In this document: positions 33,922 to 42,028 of the stretch, piece by piece
Position numbering within the stretch: position 1 is the stretch's first letter
Layout: each line of letters begins with the position of its first letter
Source: Cupriavidus necator A5-1
GTDB lineage: Bacteria; Pseudomonadota; Gammaproteobacteria; Burkholderiales; Burkholderiaceae
Reading direction: 5' to 3'
Assembly (NCBI RefSeq): GCF_000744095.1
Contig: NZ_JQLI01000008.1
Location: 2,232,001-2,296,000 of the forward strand
Length of the DNA: 64,000 bases
The notes under the pieces: model-generated
The model's input: only the letters and a program-made list of their open reading frames with translations
Told to the model about the DNA's origin: nothing
The model's database searches: none
Translations under genes and position numbers: made by a program

Positions 33922-34677
33922 CTACTTCGGCTGCATCCGGATCGCGCCGTCGAGCCGGATCACTTCGCCGTTCAGCATCGTGTTGCCGATGATCGCTTCG
34001 ACCAGACGGGCATACTCGGCCGGCCTGCCCAGGCGCGACGGGAACGGCACCATCCGGCCCAGCGCGTCGCGCACGAGTTCGGGCAAGCCAAGCAGCATGG
34101 GCGTCTCGAACAGGCCCGGCGCGATGGTCACGCACCGCACGCCGTCGCGCGCCAGGTCACGCGCCACGGCCAGCGTCATGGCGGCGACACCACCCTTGGA
34201 CGCCGCATATGCCGCTTGGCCAACTTGCCCCTCGAACGCGGCCACCGATGCGGTGTTGATGATCAGGCCGCGTTCGCCATTGGCGTCGGGTTCGTTCTGC
34301 ACCATGCTGGCCGCCGCCACGCGCGTCATGTTGAACGTGCCGATCAGGTTGATCCGCACGGTCCGCTCGAACAGGTCGAGCGGATGCGGGCCATCCTTGC
34401 CCACGGTCTTGCAGGCCGGTGCCACGCCGGCGCAGTTGACGAGTCCGGTAAGCCGGCCGATGGCGGTGGCCGCGCGTACAGCCGCATCGGCATCGGCTCC
34501 GCTGGACACGTCGCAACGCACGAAGCGCCCGTCCAGTTCAGCGGCCAGTGCTTCGCCGGCCTCGTTAATGTCGGCAATGGCCACTTTTGCGCCGGCCGCA
34601 GCCAGCATGCGCGCGGTTGCTTCGCCCAGGCCGGATGCGCCGCCGGAGATCAGGAATACATTATCGAGAATGTCCAT
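33922..34677 (-). CDS. SDR, 3-hydroxyacyl-CoA dehydrogenase type (HSD10-like)
   Basis: 251-residue SDR with ISGGASGLGEATARMLAAAG (NAD binding), Asp in AIADINEAG indicating NAD preference, NCAGVAPACKTVGKDG, a SVAAFEGQVGQAAYAASKGG active site (Ser, Tyr, Lys) and APGLFETPMLLGLPE. The CKTVGKDGPHPLDLF loop and the long substrate loop match type 10 17beta-HSD / 2-methyl-3-hydroxybutyryl-CoA dehydrogenase. It would oxidise a 3-hydroxyacyl-CoA. Follows a hydratase by 25 bases in the minus operon that starts at 37690. Confidence 0.92.
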   Translation of the reverse strand: MDILDNVFLISGGASGLGEATARMLAAAGAKVAIADINEAGEALAAELDGRFVRCDVSSGADADAAVRAATAIGRLTGLVNCAGVAPACKTVGKDGPHPLDLFERTVRINLIGTFNMTRVAAASMVQNEPDANGERGLIINTASVAAFEGQVGQAAYAASKGGVAAMTLAVARDLARDGVRCVTIAPGLFETPMLLGLPELVRDALGRMVPFPSRLGRPAEYARLVEAIIGNTMLNGEVIRLDGAIRMQPK

Positions 34678-34702
34678 GTTGTCCCTTTGTCCCTCTCTCC
34701 CC

Positions 34703-35488
34703 TTATCCGCGGATCCGTGCCAGCACGCCGTCGAGCGCCGCGTTGTGCTCGGCGGTGTGATGGGCTAGCGCCTGGAAGCCGGCTGACATTTCGAGGATCG
34801 TGTCGAGACGCGCGTGCTGCGCCTCCTTGAGCAACCGCTTGCACATGCGCAGCGCGTGGCCCGGATTGGCCGCGATTCGGTGCGCCAGTTCCAGGGCCGT
34901 GGGCAGCAACGCGTCGTGCGGCACCACGCGGGACACCAGCCCGTACTCCAGCGCCTGCTTCGCGTCGATCGTGTCGCCGGTGAAGCAAAGTTCCGCCGCA
35001 CGCGACGCACCCACGACGCGGGGCAACAGCCATGCGCCTCCATCGCCCGGAATCAGTCCCAGTTTCACGAACGTGGCCGCGAAGCTAGCCTGCTCCGATG
35101 CGATGCGGATATCGCAGGTGCAGGCCAGGTCGTTGCCGGCACCGAGCGCCGGACCGTTGATGGCGGCTATGACCGGGATTTCGAGATTGGCTAGCGCCAG
35201 CGGCAGGCGCTGGATGCCTTCGCGGTAGGCGTAGCGCGCCATCACGGGCTCGCCGCTCTCGTTGCCGAACTTTGCGCGCAGCGTCTTGAGGTTGCCGCCC
35301 GAGGAAAACGCCGCGCCGGCGCCGGTCAGGACCACCACACGCACGCTGTGATCGCGGTTGAAGGCATCGCACATGGCGACCAGAGCGTCTACGGCGTCGT
35401 CGTCGGAAACTGCGTTGCGCGTCTCGGGACGGTTCATCGTGACGATGGCCACGGGACCGTCACGGCGGATATCGAGGAAATTGCTCAT
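34703..35488 (-). CDS. enoyl-CoA hydratase/isomerase
   Basis: 261-residue crotonase: MNRPETRNAVSDDDAVDALV, AGAAFSSGGNLKTL (oxyanion hole, Ser in place of Cys/Ala), NGPALGAGNDLACTCDIRIA, and FVKLGLIPGDGGAWLLPRVVG, in which the second acidic residue is Asp. The C-terminal trimerisation helix is complete. Part of the LysR-linked minus operon between the CoA-transferase and the SDR. Confidence 0.9.
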   Translation of the reverse strand: MSNFLDIRRDGPVAIVTMNRPETRNAVSDDDAVDALVAMCDAFNRDHSVRVVVLTGAGAAFSSGGNLKTLRAKFGNESGEPVMARYAYREGIQRLPLALANLEIPVIAAINGPALGAGNDLACTCDIRIASEQASFAATFVKLGLIPGDGGAWLLPRVVGASRAAELCFTGDTIDAKQALEYGLVSRVVPHDALLPTALELAHRIAANPGHALRMCKRLLKEAQHARLDTILEMSAGFQALAHHTAEHNAALDGVLARIRG

Positions 35489-35519
35489 GGATAGTGAAAA
35501 ATGATGAGATGGTGTCCGG

Positions 35520-36695
35520 TCAGCGCGCAGCTTGCTCGGTCAGCGCGCGGATGCCTGCGATGCGCTCCGGAGGCAGCCAGCCCGCCAGCGTTTGCGCGTA
35601 GTCGCGTACGTCGGCGGCGCGCGGCTGTGTCGGGCGGGCGGATGGCGTGCGGCTGAACCGTGGCGCCGGCGCGGGCTGCGTGACGCCGTCGATGTCGACG
35701 AACGTCTGCCGGGCCTGCAGGTGAGGGTGGTGCGGCGCCTCGGTGAAATCGAGTACCGGGGCCACGCAGGCGTCGGTGCCTTCGAGCAGTGCGGTCCATT
35801 CGTCGCGCGTGCGCGTGAGGAAGATCGCGGCCAGCCGGTCGGTTGCATCCGGCCAATTGCGCGGGTCCAGTTGCTCGCCGAGGCTGTCGGGATCGATGCC
35901 AATGCGGGCCAGCAGATCCCGATAGAAGCGCGCCTCGATCGGCCCCACCGAGATCCAGCCGCCGCCCTTGCACGCGTAGACGTTGTAGTAGTGCGCGCCG
36001 GAGTCGAGCACGTTGGTGCCGCGCTCTGCGTTCCACATGCCGGCGGCCGACAGCCCGAAGAAGACGCTGCTCAACGCCGCCGTGCCATCGACAATCGCCG
36101 CATCGACGACCTGGCCCTTACCCGATTTGCTCGCCTCGAACAGTGCAGCGAGCACGCCAGCGACGAGGAACATGCCGCCACCCGCGAAATCGCCGAGGTA
36201 GGCCGGCGGAATCGAAGGCGGCTGCCCGCGTCGGCCGATGGCGTTCAAGGCGCCGGTGAGCGCGATGTAGTTGATATCGTGCCCCGCGCTGGACGCAAGC
36301 GGGCCCGTCTGGCCCCAGCCCGTGACCCGGCCATAGACGAGCCGCGGGTTGCGCGCGTGGCAAGCCTCGGGTCCGAGGCCGAGCCGCTCCATGACGCCGG
36401 GCCGGAAGCCCTCGATCAGCATGTCGGCCGATGCCACGAGGTCCAGCACGGCCTGCACAGCAAGTGGTTCCTTCAGGTCGAGCGCAATCGCCTTGCGCCC
36501 GCGCAGCATCAGGTCGTAGCGGCGCTCACGCTTGACGCCAAGATCGGTTTCGCCTGGCCGCTCGATGCGCAGCACCTCGGCACCCATGTCGGCCAGCATC
36601 ATGCCGGCCAGCGGGCCGGGACCGATGCCGGCCATTTCGATAACCCTGACACCTGCCAGCGGGCCACGTTGCGGCGCTTGTTGTTCCGTGTGCAT
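35520..36695 (-). CDS. CaiB/BaiF CoA-transferase family (alpha-methylacyl-CoA racemase-like)
   Basis: 391 residues: VRVIEMAGIGPGPLAGMMLADMG, VLRIERPGETDLG, ERRYDLMLRGRKAIALDLK, and the SAGHDINYIALTGALNAIGR motif. GHDINYI with His-Asp at the active site and GPGP near the N-terminus are the marks of alpha-methylacyl-CoA racemases (Amacr/MCR) within this family. It would epimerise a 2-methylacyl-CoA so the ACAD can act. This points to a branched-chain substrate for the regulon (inference). Directly downstream of the Bug gene. Confidence 0.9.
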   Translation of the reverse strand: MHTEQQAPQRGPLAGVRVIEMAGIGPGPLAGMMLADMGAEVLRIERPGETDLGVKRERRYDLMLRGRKAIALDLKEPLAVQAVLDLVASADMLIEGFRPGVMERLGLGPEACHARNPRLVYGRVTGWGQTGPLASSAGHDINYIALTGALNAIGRRGQPPSIPPAYLGDFAGGGMFLVAGVLAALFEASKSGKGQVVDAAIVDGTAALSSVFFGLSAAGMWNAERGTNVLDSGAHYYNVYACKGGGWISVGPIEARFYRDLLARIGIDPDSLGEQLDPRNWPDATDRLAAIFLTRTRDEWTALLEGTDACVAPVLDFTEAPHHPHLQARQTFVDIDGVTQPAPAPRFSRTPSARPTQPRAADVRDYAQTLAGWLPPERIAGIRALTEQAAR

Positions 36696-36718
36696 AGAAT
36701 CTCAATTGGTCCGATGGG

Positions 36719-37690
36719 TTATTCAATCTGGATGGCGGCACGCTTGACGATGTCGCGCGTTCGCTCAATTTCGGCCAGCTGGAACTGGCGGAAGTGTTGG
36801 GGCCCGCCGAGATAAACCTCCCCGCCCAGGCCCGTGATGAACTTCACGCTGTCGGGCTGCTGCATGGCTTCACGTACGGCGGCGGACAGCACGTTAACGA
36901 TCTGCGCGGGCACCTTGGACGGCGCAAAGACGCCGGTCCATGCCGCCACATCGAAGCCCGGCGCACCGCTTTCGGCAACGGTAGGAACCTGCGGAAGATC
37001 CTTGAGCCGCTGCGGGGCGGTCACGGCGAGCGGGCGGACACGGCCCGCGCGAATCAGCGGTAACACCGCGCTGATCTCGCCGATCGCGTAGTCGACGTGG
37101 CCAGCGGCGACGTCGGTCATGGCCGGCGCCGTGCCCTTGTAAGCGATGGGATTCGCGCGCACATGGAAGCGCTCGTTCAGCAGTTCGGTATAGATCTGGT
37201 AGGTGGGACTACCCGCCGCGTAGTTGAGTTTGCCCGGCGCGGTGCGCAGGGCGCCGATGAGCCCCCCAAGCGCCTTGTACGGCGAATTCGCCGGCACGAC
37301 GACGACCATGGCAAAGCGCGCGAGGCGCTCAACGGGGGCAAAGCCGTTGACGGGATCGTAGGGCGGGTTAGTGAACAGCACGGCGTTGGTTACCATCGTC
37401 GAGTTGCTGCCGACGAAGAGCGTGTAGCCATCAGGCGCGGCGTCGGCGACGGCGCGGGCGCCGATGAAGCCGTTCCCGCCGGGGCGGTTCTCCACCACGA
37501 ACGGCTGGCCCAGCTTTGCAGCGAGCTTCTGGGCAATGAAGCGCGCCGTGGAATCCGCGCCGCTGCCGGGCGGCAACGACACCACGAGCTTGACTGGCCT
37601 TGCCGGGTAATCGGGCTGCGCACCGGCCGGCAGGGCGAATAGCCCGAGCGCGGCCAGCATGAGGCGTCGCCTCACGGCGTCAGTTGCCAT
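36719..37690 (-). CDS. Bug-family (TctC) periplasmic solute-binding protein
   Basis: 323 residues with signal peptide MATDAVRRRLMLAALGLFAL ending PAGAQPDYPARP, then VKLVVSLPPGSGADSTARF, VENRPGGNGFIGARAVA and GYTLFVGSNSTMVTN. Start ATG complement 37688-37690 with AAGGAG 6 bases upstream. First gene of the minus operon, with regulatory element copy B about 84 bases upstream. Its pocket motif (GSGADS) differs from GTGVDD of the Bugs at 8590 and 26079, so a different ligand is likely. Confidence 0.92.
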   Translation of the reverse strand: MATDAVRRRLMLAALGLFALPAGAQPDYPARPVKLVVSLPPGSGADSTARFIAQKLAAKLGQPFVVENRPGGNGFIGARAVADAAPDGYTLFVGSNSTMVTNAVLFTNPPYDPVNGFAPVERLARFAMVVVVPANSPYKALGGLIGALRTAPGKLNYAAGSPTYQIYTELLNERFHVRANPIAYKGTAPAMTDVAAGHVDYAIGEISAVLPLIRAGRVRPLAVTAPQRLKDLPQVPTVAESGAPGFDVAAWTGVFAPSKVPAQIVNVLSAAVREAMQQPDSVKFITGLGGEVYLGGPQHFRQFQLAEIERTRDIVKRAAIQIE

Positions 37691-37773
37691 GTTGTCTCCT
37701 TGTTTTCGTGCCGGTAGCCCAAAAGGTTTGGCATCCGGATCGACTCGGATGTTACTGACAGCAATGCCTCTGG

Positions 37774-37816
37774 AAAAATACTTTCGATATGTCAGCCGAT
37801 ACGTCCGCTGTATCGG
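37774..37816 (-). promoter_or_regulatory. LysR-type regulatory element, copy B
   Basis: Read on the minus strand: CCGATACA (37816-37809) within the perfect dyad CCGATAC-N7-GTATCGG (37796-37816), five bases, GACATATC (37793-37786), one base, AAAGTATTTTT (37784-37774). It matches copy A at 27254 in 33 of 43 positions with identical spacing. The remaining 240 bases to the insertion sequence at 38059 show no convincing gene. Confidence 0.75.
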
Positions 37817-38126
37817 CGACGGCCCCATTCGGTAGCCGTCTCACTCGATAGGAGGCGGGCCTCGGCGTAGTGCAACATTGTTGCGCCAGCGGTAGCACAG
37901 GCGGCCATGGAAACTGGCGTCGCGACACGGCCCGTAGTCAATAGCGAACACGATCCGCGCTACAAAGACTTCTGACAGTCGTATTACCGGCTCATGGCTC
38001 GCAGAGGCATCAGCGAGAAAATGGCGAAGTTGGAGGTGCGGCGTCGCACACCATTGAAGGAGACCGCGCCAAAACGGGGGCAGACGACCTCTACTGAGAT
38101 GCCAATGAGACACCTACAATGCGCAC

Positions 38127-38667
38127 ATGGCTTCCGATCCCGGGCCGGCGACCTCCGTCCTTCAACTTCGAATTGCTCTGCGCGGCCTGAGCCCGCCGGT
38201 TTGGCGACGCGTCCTCGTTCCCGAGCACTTGACGCTCGGGCAATTGCACCATGTCATCCAGGTAGTCATGGGCTGGGCCGACCAACATCTGCACCAGTTC
38301 AGCATTCGTGGCAGGCGTTACGGCGAAGCTCATGAGGGCGTCTTGCAGTTCTCCACCGTGGCAAACGAGCTACCGCTGACCGCGTTTCATCTCCGCGAAC
38401 ACGAAGGCTTCGCCTATGTGTATGACTTCAACGCGTGGTGGCGTCACGAGATACGGATGGAGCGGCGTATGTTGCGGCAACATCCTGGCCGACTTCCCCA
38501 GAGACGAACGCGGTGAGTATGAGTTCCTCGATTGGATTGAGTCGCTGCGCGAGGGTCCAATCGTGCTGGAAGACTTACGCGATGAGGTCGACCAGTGGCT
38601 GACTTGGCCGGACCGCCGCTTCGACCGCCAAATTTTCAATGATCGGTTGCGACGGCTCCAGGCGTAG
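38127..38667 (+). pseudogene. IS passenger gene, PRiA4_ORF3 / IS1096 TnpR-like family, frameshifted
   Basis: The first frame (38127) reads VLQLRIALRGLSPPVWRRVL, LGQLHHVIQVVMGWADQHLH and FAYVYDFNAWWRHEIRMERR, the classic start of PRiA4_ORF3 proteins (LKVTLxxIxPPIWRRV...HVIQxxMGWxxxHLHxF). The rest (ILADFPRDERGEYEFLDWIE, FDRQIFNDRLRRLQA) is found one frame over, with stop near 38665. The central CGG/GPWGYEE motif is missing, so there is a deletion plus frameshift near 38470. Function of the family unknown; it often accompanies transposases. Confidence 0.75.
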
Positions 38668-38703
38668 ACTGGTCGCCGCAGCTTCCACGGGAGGAGGGCG
38701 GCC

Positions 38704-39654
38704 ATGCCTATCAGCTTGCAACTCGTAGTGCACGATGAGGGAGGCGAGCCAGCCACCATCACCGAAATAGCCCAGTTCGAGAGAGGCGGCCTTGATGTGG
38801 GCTCGCTGGGCCTCCATCTGGAGGAGGCGAAATCGTTGCTGGGGCGGCTGCAGCGCACGATGGTCGCGGCACAGGTTGCCGAGGCAGTTGCCCGGACCAG
38901 CGTTTGTCCCACGTGCGGGGCGCAGCTGGCTTGCAAGGGCCACCATCACTTGGTCTTCCGTAGTGCGTTCGGGCGATTGTCGATTGACAGTCCCAGGCTG
39001 TACCCCTGTCGGCGGTGCAAGGGCGACGCAGCTAGCTTTAGCCCGGTCGCCCGCTGCCTGCAACCGGTTACCTTCCTGTCGGACGGCGGAGAGACGGTAC
39101 GGTTTGCACAGCTCGGCTTTGGTGACCGCGGCGAGTACGTTCTCGACTGGTTCCACATCGCTATGCGGATCCAGAACCTCGAACAGATGATCAAGGGCCG
39201 GCCGGCACACTGCGATGGCCCCAGCAATACCGCATTGATCAAGACGCTGCATGGCGCCAAGTGGCACCTGTGGCACGGCTGCCCCTATCCGGCGTTGCGC
39301 CGACTCGAAAGCCTGGGCTGGGATCTGGACGCCGAGGCCAGCCCTGAGGAGGCCAAACTCCTTGGCAAGCTCGAGGAGTTCATTGTCTACCTCGACAACA
39401 ACCGGCACTTCATCGTGAACTACGGTGACTGTTATCGGCATGGGGAGCCCATTGCATCAGGTTTTGTCGAGTCAGCCGTCAACCAGGTGGTCAGCAAGCG
39501 GTTCGTCAAACGACAGCAGATGGCCTGGCGGCCGAGGCACGCGCACAACCTACTGCAAATCCGGACGGCCGTGCTCAATAACCAGCTCCGGTCTCACGTT
39601 GAACGATGGTATCCCTCCACCGCCAGGGAAGAAGACCACCGCCTTGCCGCTTAG
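38704..39654 (+). pseudogene. ISKra4-family transposase with internal in-frame deletion
   Basis: 316 residues where about 450-500 are usual. The N-terminal part (HDEGGEPATITEIAQFERGG, a zinc-ribbon CPTCGAQL and LYPCRRC) is joined at CLQP/VTFLSDGG directly to the second half (DGG, VLDWFHIAMRIQNLEQM, KWHLWHGC, VNYGDCYRHGEPIASGFVES, ending KRQQMAWRP...). The segment with the first catalytic Asp region is missing: the remnant copy at 43560 still holds the FAYVHKLEHRPADRMLNFL stretch that precedes TFLSDGG in complete relatives. Open reading frame intact but the enzyme is almost certainly inactive. Confidence 0.8.
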
Positions 39655-39752
39655 TCAGCCCCCGTTTTGGCGCGGTCTCCTGAAGTTCATGGCGATGAAG
39701 AAAGTAGATGCGGGAGAGTGTCATCGATCGCAGTGGGTATGGGCCCTACCCG

Positions 39753-40094
39753 TCAGCTCTCGGGGTCATACCCAAACTCGCGGAGTTCCTGCGAGCAGCG
39801 GCAAGCTTTGGCGATCTTTGCAGCCCACAGGATGGCGGCTTCGCGCGACGGGAGCTGCAGGACACAGAAGCCGCCGTCGAACTCCTTCGTCTGGGGATAG
39901 GTTTCGTTTGTGACCGTGCCGTCTGAGGCGACCATGAGTGGTGCGACATCCTCGTTGATACCACCACCGAACACGTACACGCCTGCAGCCTTCGCCTCGC
40001 GCATGACCTCGTGCGCAGCTTCGCCCACTGCGGCAAAGTCCTCGGCGGGGACTTCCATCGCCCTTCCAGGAAAGGAGATAAGGTATTTCGTCAT
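39753..40094 (-). CDS. YciI/DGPF-domain protein
   Basis: 113-residue protein with the YCII fold: MTKYLISFPGRAMEVPAEDF, VMREAKAAGVYVFGGGINE, a central YPQTKEFDGGFCVLQLPSRE (the GG region of DGPF proteins) and AAILWAAKIAKACRCSQELR. The family forms small dimeric ferredoxin-like folds of mostly unknown function, sometimes near sigma factors. It sits alone between an insertion sequence and recombinase debris; a GTTAGGC heptamer lies about 40 bases upstream of its start. Confidence 0.85.
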   Translation of the reverse strand: MTKYLISFPGRAMEVPAEDFAAVGEAAHEVMREAKAAGVYVFGGGINEDVAPLMVASDGTVTNETYPQTKEFDGGFCVLQLPSREAAILWAAKIAKACRCSQELREFGYDPES

Positions 40095-40383
40095 CGTTCG
40101 GTCCTTCGGTTGAGGTCGGTGCTATTTGTGAGGCCTAACGTGTTATGGGGCGATGTGTAACGCGCCCTAATACGGATGATGCGCTCTAACACTTGCAGAT
40201 TCCGAGCATGTAAGCCGTTGATCTTGCATCGTCTTTGCTCTCATTGGCTGTATTTTCATCCAGCATTAAATTTGCTGTGTTTTAGCGCTGCCGTTACAAC
40301 TGGCCAGCGGCTGTGTGATCTTGCCATGAGGGTCATCAGATGTCGTCATATGTTTTGCCTTTTGCTCCTTTGTGTACGCGTGT

Positions 40384-40554
40384 GTCGCCGCACATCTGCT
40401 GCAAAGTGGCAGCGACATCCGCACGGTGCAGGAGCTGCTGGGCCATGCGGACGTGGCCACGACGACGATCTACGCCCACGTGATGCGGATGGGCGGCTTG
40501 GCGGTGTGCAGCCCGATGGACCGACTGCTATCGGGGCGCGAGGCGGCTACGTGA
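40384..40554 (+). pseudogene. integron-integrase (IntI-like) C-terminal fragment
   Basis: In-frame translation ends with AAHLLQSGSDIRTVQELLGH, then ADVATTTIYAHVMRMGG and VCSPMDRLL, stop at 40552-40554. This aligns with the end of IntI ([29 protein letters not shown]...GGxxVRSPLD). The GH histidine and the nucleophilic Tyr are present; everything before the HLL region, including the catalytic Arg, is absent. The flanking DNA (40095-40383 and 40555-40747) holds no other gene I can recognise, only two GCCTAAC heptamers (40133-40139 and 40715-40721). Confidence 0.75.
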
Positions 40555-40747
40555 TTGACCGCTTCTGGCCGGCTTCTGCCGTTGCACTCCAAGTTGTTCG
40601 TCGCAAGGCATGGGTGTGAGAAGAGCGTGAGCCGGCGGCGCGGCGATAAGGTCCGATAACGGGCGCTTATGGCGAGTTGCCGAGCACCCGGAAACGTTGT
40701 TACTGCAACTACGAGCCTAACGGACGCCGAAGACAAGGTAGCTCAGA

Positions 40748-41314
40748 CTAAACGTCGCCATCAGGAACCGCATGACCTTGGTCCCGCAAGGCCTTCGTCC
40801 AGCGCTTGATGCGTGCACGCAGTCGTCCCTGTGCAGCTTTTTCTATTGGCATGTCGTCGACGCGGCTGATCGCTGTGCGCGGCAAAACATAGCCGTATTG
40901 GATTAGGGCCATACAAAAGACGCGGTCCTTATCGCGATCCGCTACCGCCTTCGCCATAAAGAGGTCAACGACGTCCAAGCAATAGCCAACCCGTCCATTC
41001 GTGCCCGCCGTCTGAATGCGTTGCAAGCGGCTTTGCCATCCGGCAGGGAGGCACGCAGTCTCAGGCCCGACGCCCTGCGCATAGTAACCGTACGTCTCGT
41101 GAAAGCGTGAGCCTTCTCCGATGGCGGCATCAATCGCATCTGCCTTGTCGACAGCATTGAGCGGGTAGATGTCGGCCTCCGCGGACATCGTGAAGACCGC
41201 CGGAGGGTTGGGGATCGGCCCTAGGATCGATTGGCTGCCGACGACAACGAACTCGTATTCGTTCGTGATGTCGGCCGCAGCCCGAATGATGTGTTCCAAA
41301 TCTTCCCGGTTCAT
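40748..41314 (-). CDS. nucleotidyltransferase-fold protein, putative toxin of an HTH/NTase pair
   Basis: 188 residues. The N-terminal half has the polymerase-beta-like signature: FVVVGSQSILG (hG[GS] motif) followed by SAEADIYPLN, where E-A-D supplies the metal-binding acids. Then GYYAQGVGPETACLPAGWQS and LDVVDLFMAKAVADRDKDRV, as in DUF6036/AbiEii-like nucleotidyltransferases of toxin-antitoxin and phage-defence systems. ATG overlaps the upstream HTH gene stop by 4 bases (ATGA), so the two are co-translated. Toxin function is an inference from family and arrangement. Confidence 0.75.
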   Translation of the reverse strand: MNREDLEHIIRAAADITNEYEFVVVGSQSILGPIPNPPAVFTMSAEADIYPLNAVDKADAIDAAIGEGSRFHETYGYYAQGVGPETACLPAGWQSRLQRIQTAGTNGRVGYCLDVVDLFMAKAVADRDKDRVFCMALIQYGYVLPRTAISRVDDMPIEKAAQGRLRARIKRWTKALRDQGHAVPDGDV

Positions 41315-41976
41315 TCCTGATCCCCGAGGACAACACCTTTCTTCAACGCCTGGATTTGTGCAAGCACGTCCTGCCGAACGGCATCAGGTAGAACCGTCGG
41401 CAAGGGAGAGGCCTGGCGAAGCTCTTGAGCACGTCGAGTTCGGCCAAGCACTTTGCGCCACGACCGGTTCGCAAGAATCGTTTCCCACTCGGACCAAAGA
41501 GAATCAGACCGTGAATCTCCCTGCGAGCGCCATCGCTTCAGCACCTCTTGGGCCCGACCCAGTAGCGCAGGGTCCTCATGAATCATGCGGATCGCCTCCT
41601 TGTGGAGCGCCATGCTCTGCAAGTCCTGAGCTTGATGGCGGCTGGGATCCGTCGTCACCATAACCTGCACCTGCGGTCTGGTACGCTTGGAAGAAGCGGC
41701 TGCTGAATTCGCCGGTGGCGGCTGGAACGTGTCGCTGACTAACAGTGCGAGGTCACCGGCCACACCGAGGACCGACATGACGCGAAGGTAAGTGCCCATC
41801 GTCGGCGCGGGGTCACCTGCCTCGACGGCAGAGAGGGTCGTCCGGGAGATGCCAACGCGCTTGGCCATCTCGACCGTGCTGATGTTCTGGGCCTTCCGCA
41901 GGCGCTTGATGCGGTCGCCGAGTTGCAGCAACAAGTGACGTTCTAGGACTGAGGTAGTGTCAGTGAAGGCTGGCAT
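41311..41976 (-). CDS. XRE-family HTH protein, putative antitoxin / autorepressor
   Basis: 221 residues. Residues about 15-75 form an XRE helix-turn-helix (LGDRIKRLRKAQNISTVEMA, VGISRTTLSAVEAGDPAPTM, YLRVMSVLGV), in the style of HipB-like regulators. Residues 80-221 are a polar, Ser/Gln/Arg-rich extension of unknown fold that could neutralise the partner nucleotidyltransferase. The start codon lies at the edge of a 53-bp nested palindrome, so autoregulation is almost certain. No ribosome site precedes the ATG, and a TAGAAT -10-like hexamer lies about 10 bases upstream, so the mRNA may be leaderless. Confidence 0.8.
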   Translation of the reverse strand: MPAFTDTTSVLERHLLLQLGDRIKRLRKAQNISTVEMAKRVGISRTTLSAVEAGDPAPTMGTYLRVMSVLGVAGDLALLVSDTFQPPPANSAAASSKRTRPQVQVMVTTDPSRHQAQDLQSMALHKEAIRMIHEDPALLGRAQEVLKRWRSQGDSRSDSLWSEWETILANRSWRKVLGRTRRAQELRQASPLPTVLPDAVRQDVLAQIQALKKGVVLGDQE

Positions 41977-42028
41977 ATGTTCAGTATTCTAGTCAAAATC
42001 TTAAAAATAGACTAGTTTGCTGAACATA
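41976..42028. promoter_or_regulatory. 53-bp nested palindrome, operator of the HTH/NTase pair
   Basis: Outer arms TATGTTCAG (41976-41984) and CTGAACATA (42020-42028) and inner arms CTAGTC (41989-41994) and GACTAG (42010-42015) are all perfect and centred on the same point (42002), with an A/T-rich core. The outer left arm touches the start codon of the HTH gene. This fits two dimers of the HTH protein binding side by side over its own promoter. Confidence 0.85.

Larger units (their letters stand above)
38059..39680 (+). mobile_element. ISKra4-family element with passenger gene, degraded inside
   Basis: Perfect 23-bp terminal inverted repeats at 38059-38081 and 39658-39680, beginning GGAGACCGCGCCAAAACGGG. 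The four bases TGAA occur directly outside both ends (38055-38058 and 39681-39684), fitting a 4-bp target duplication; a second copy at 44264 is followed by TTTT, so TGAA is not part of the element. Inside lie a frameshifted passenger gene and an internally deleted transposase. The intact ends could still be mobilised if a complete copy exists elsewhere. Confidence 0.85.

Noticed and set aside
35532..36815. 427-codon plus-strand frame opposite the racemase-like CoA-transferase
   Set aside because: No recognisable motifs; the opposite strand has a full family match.
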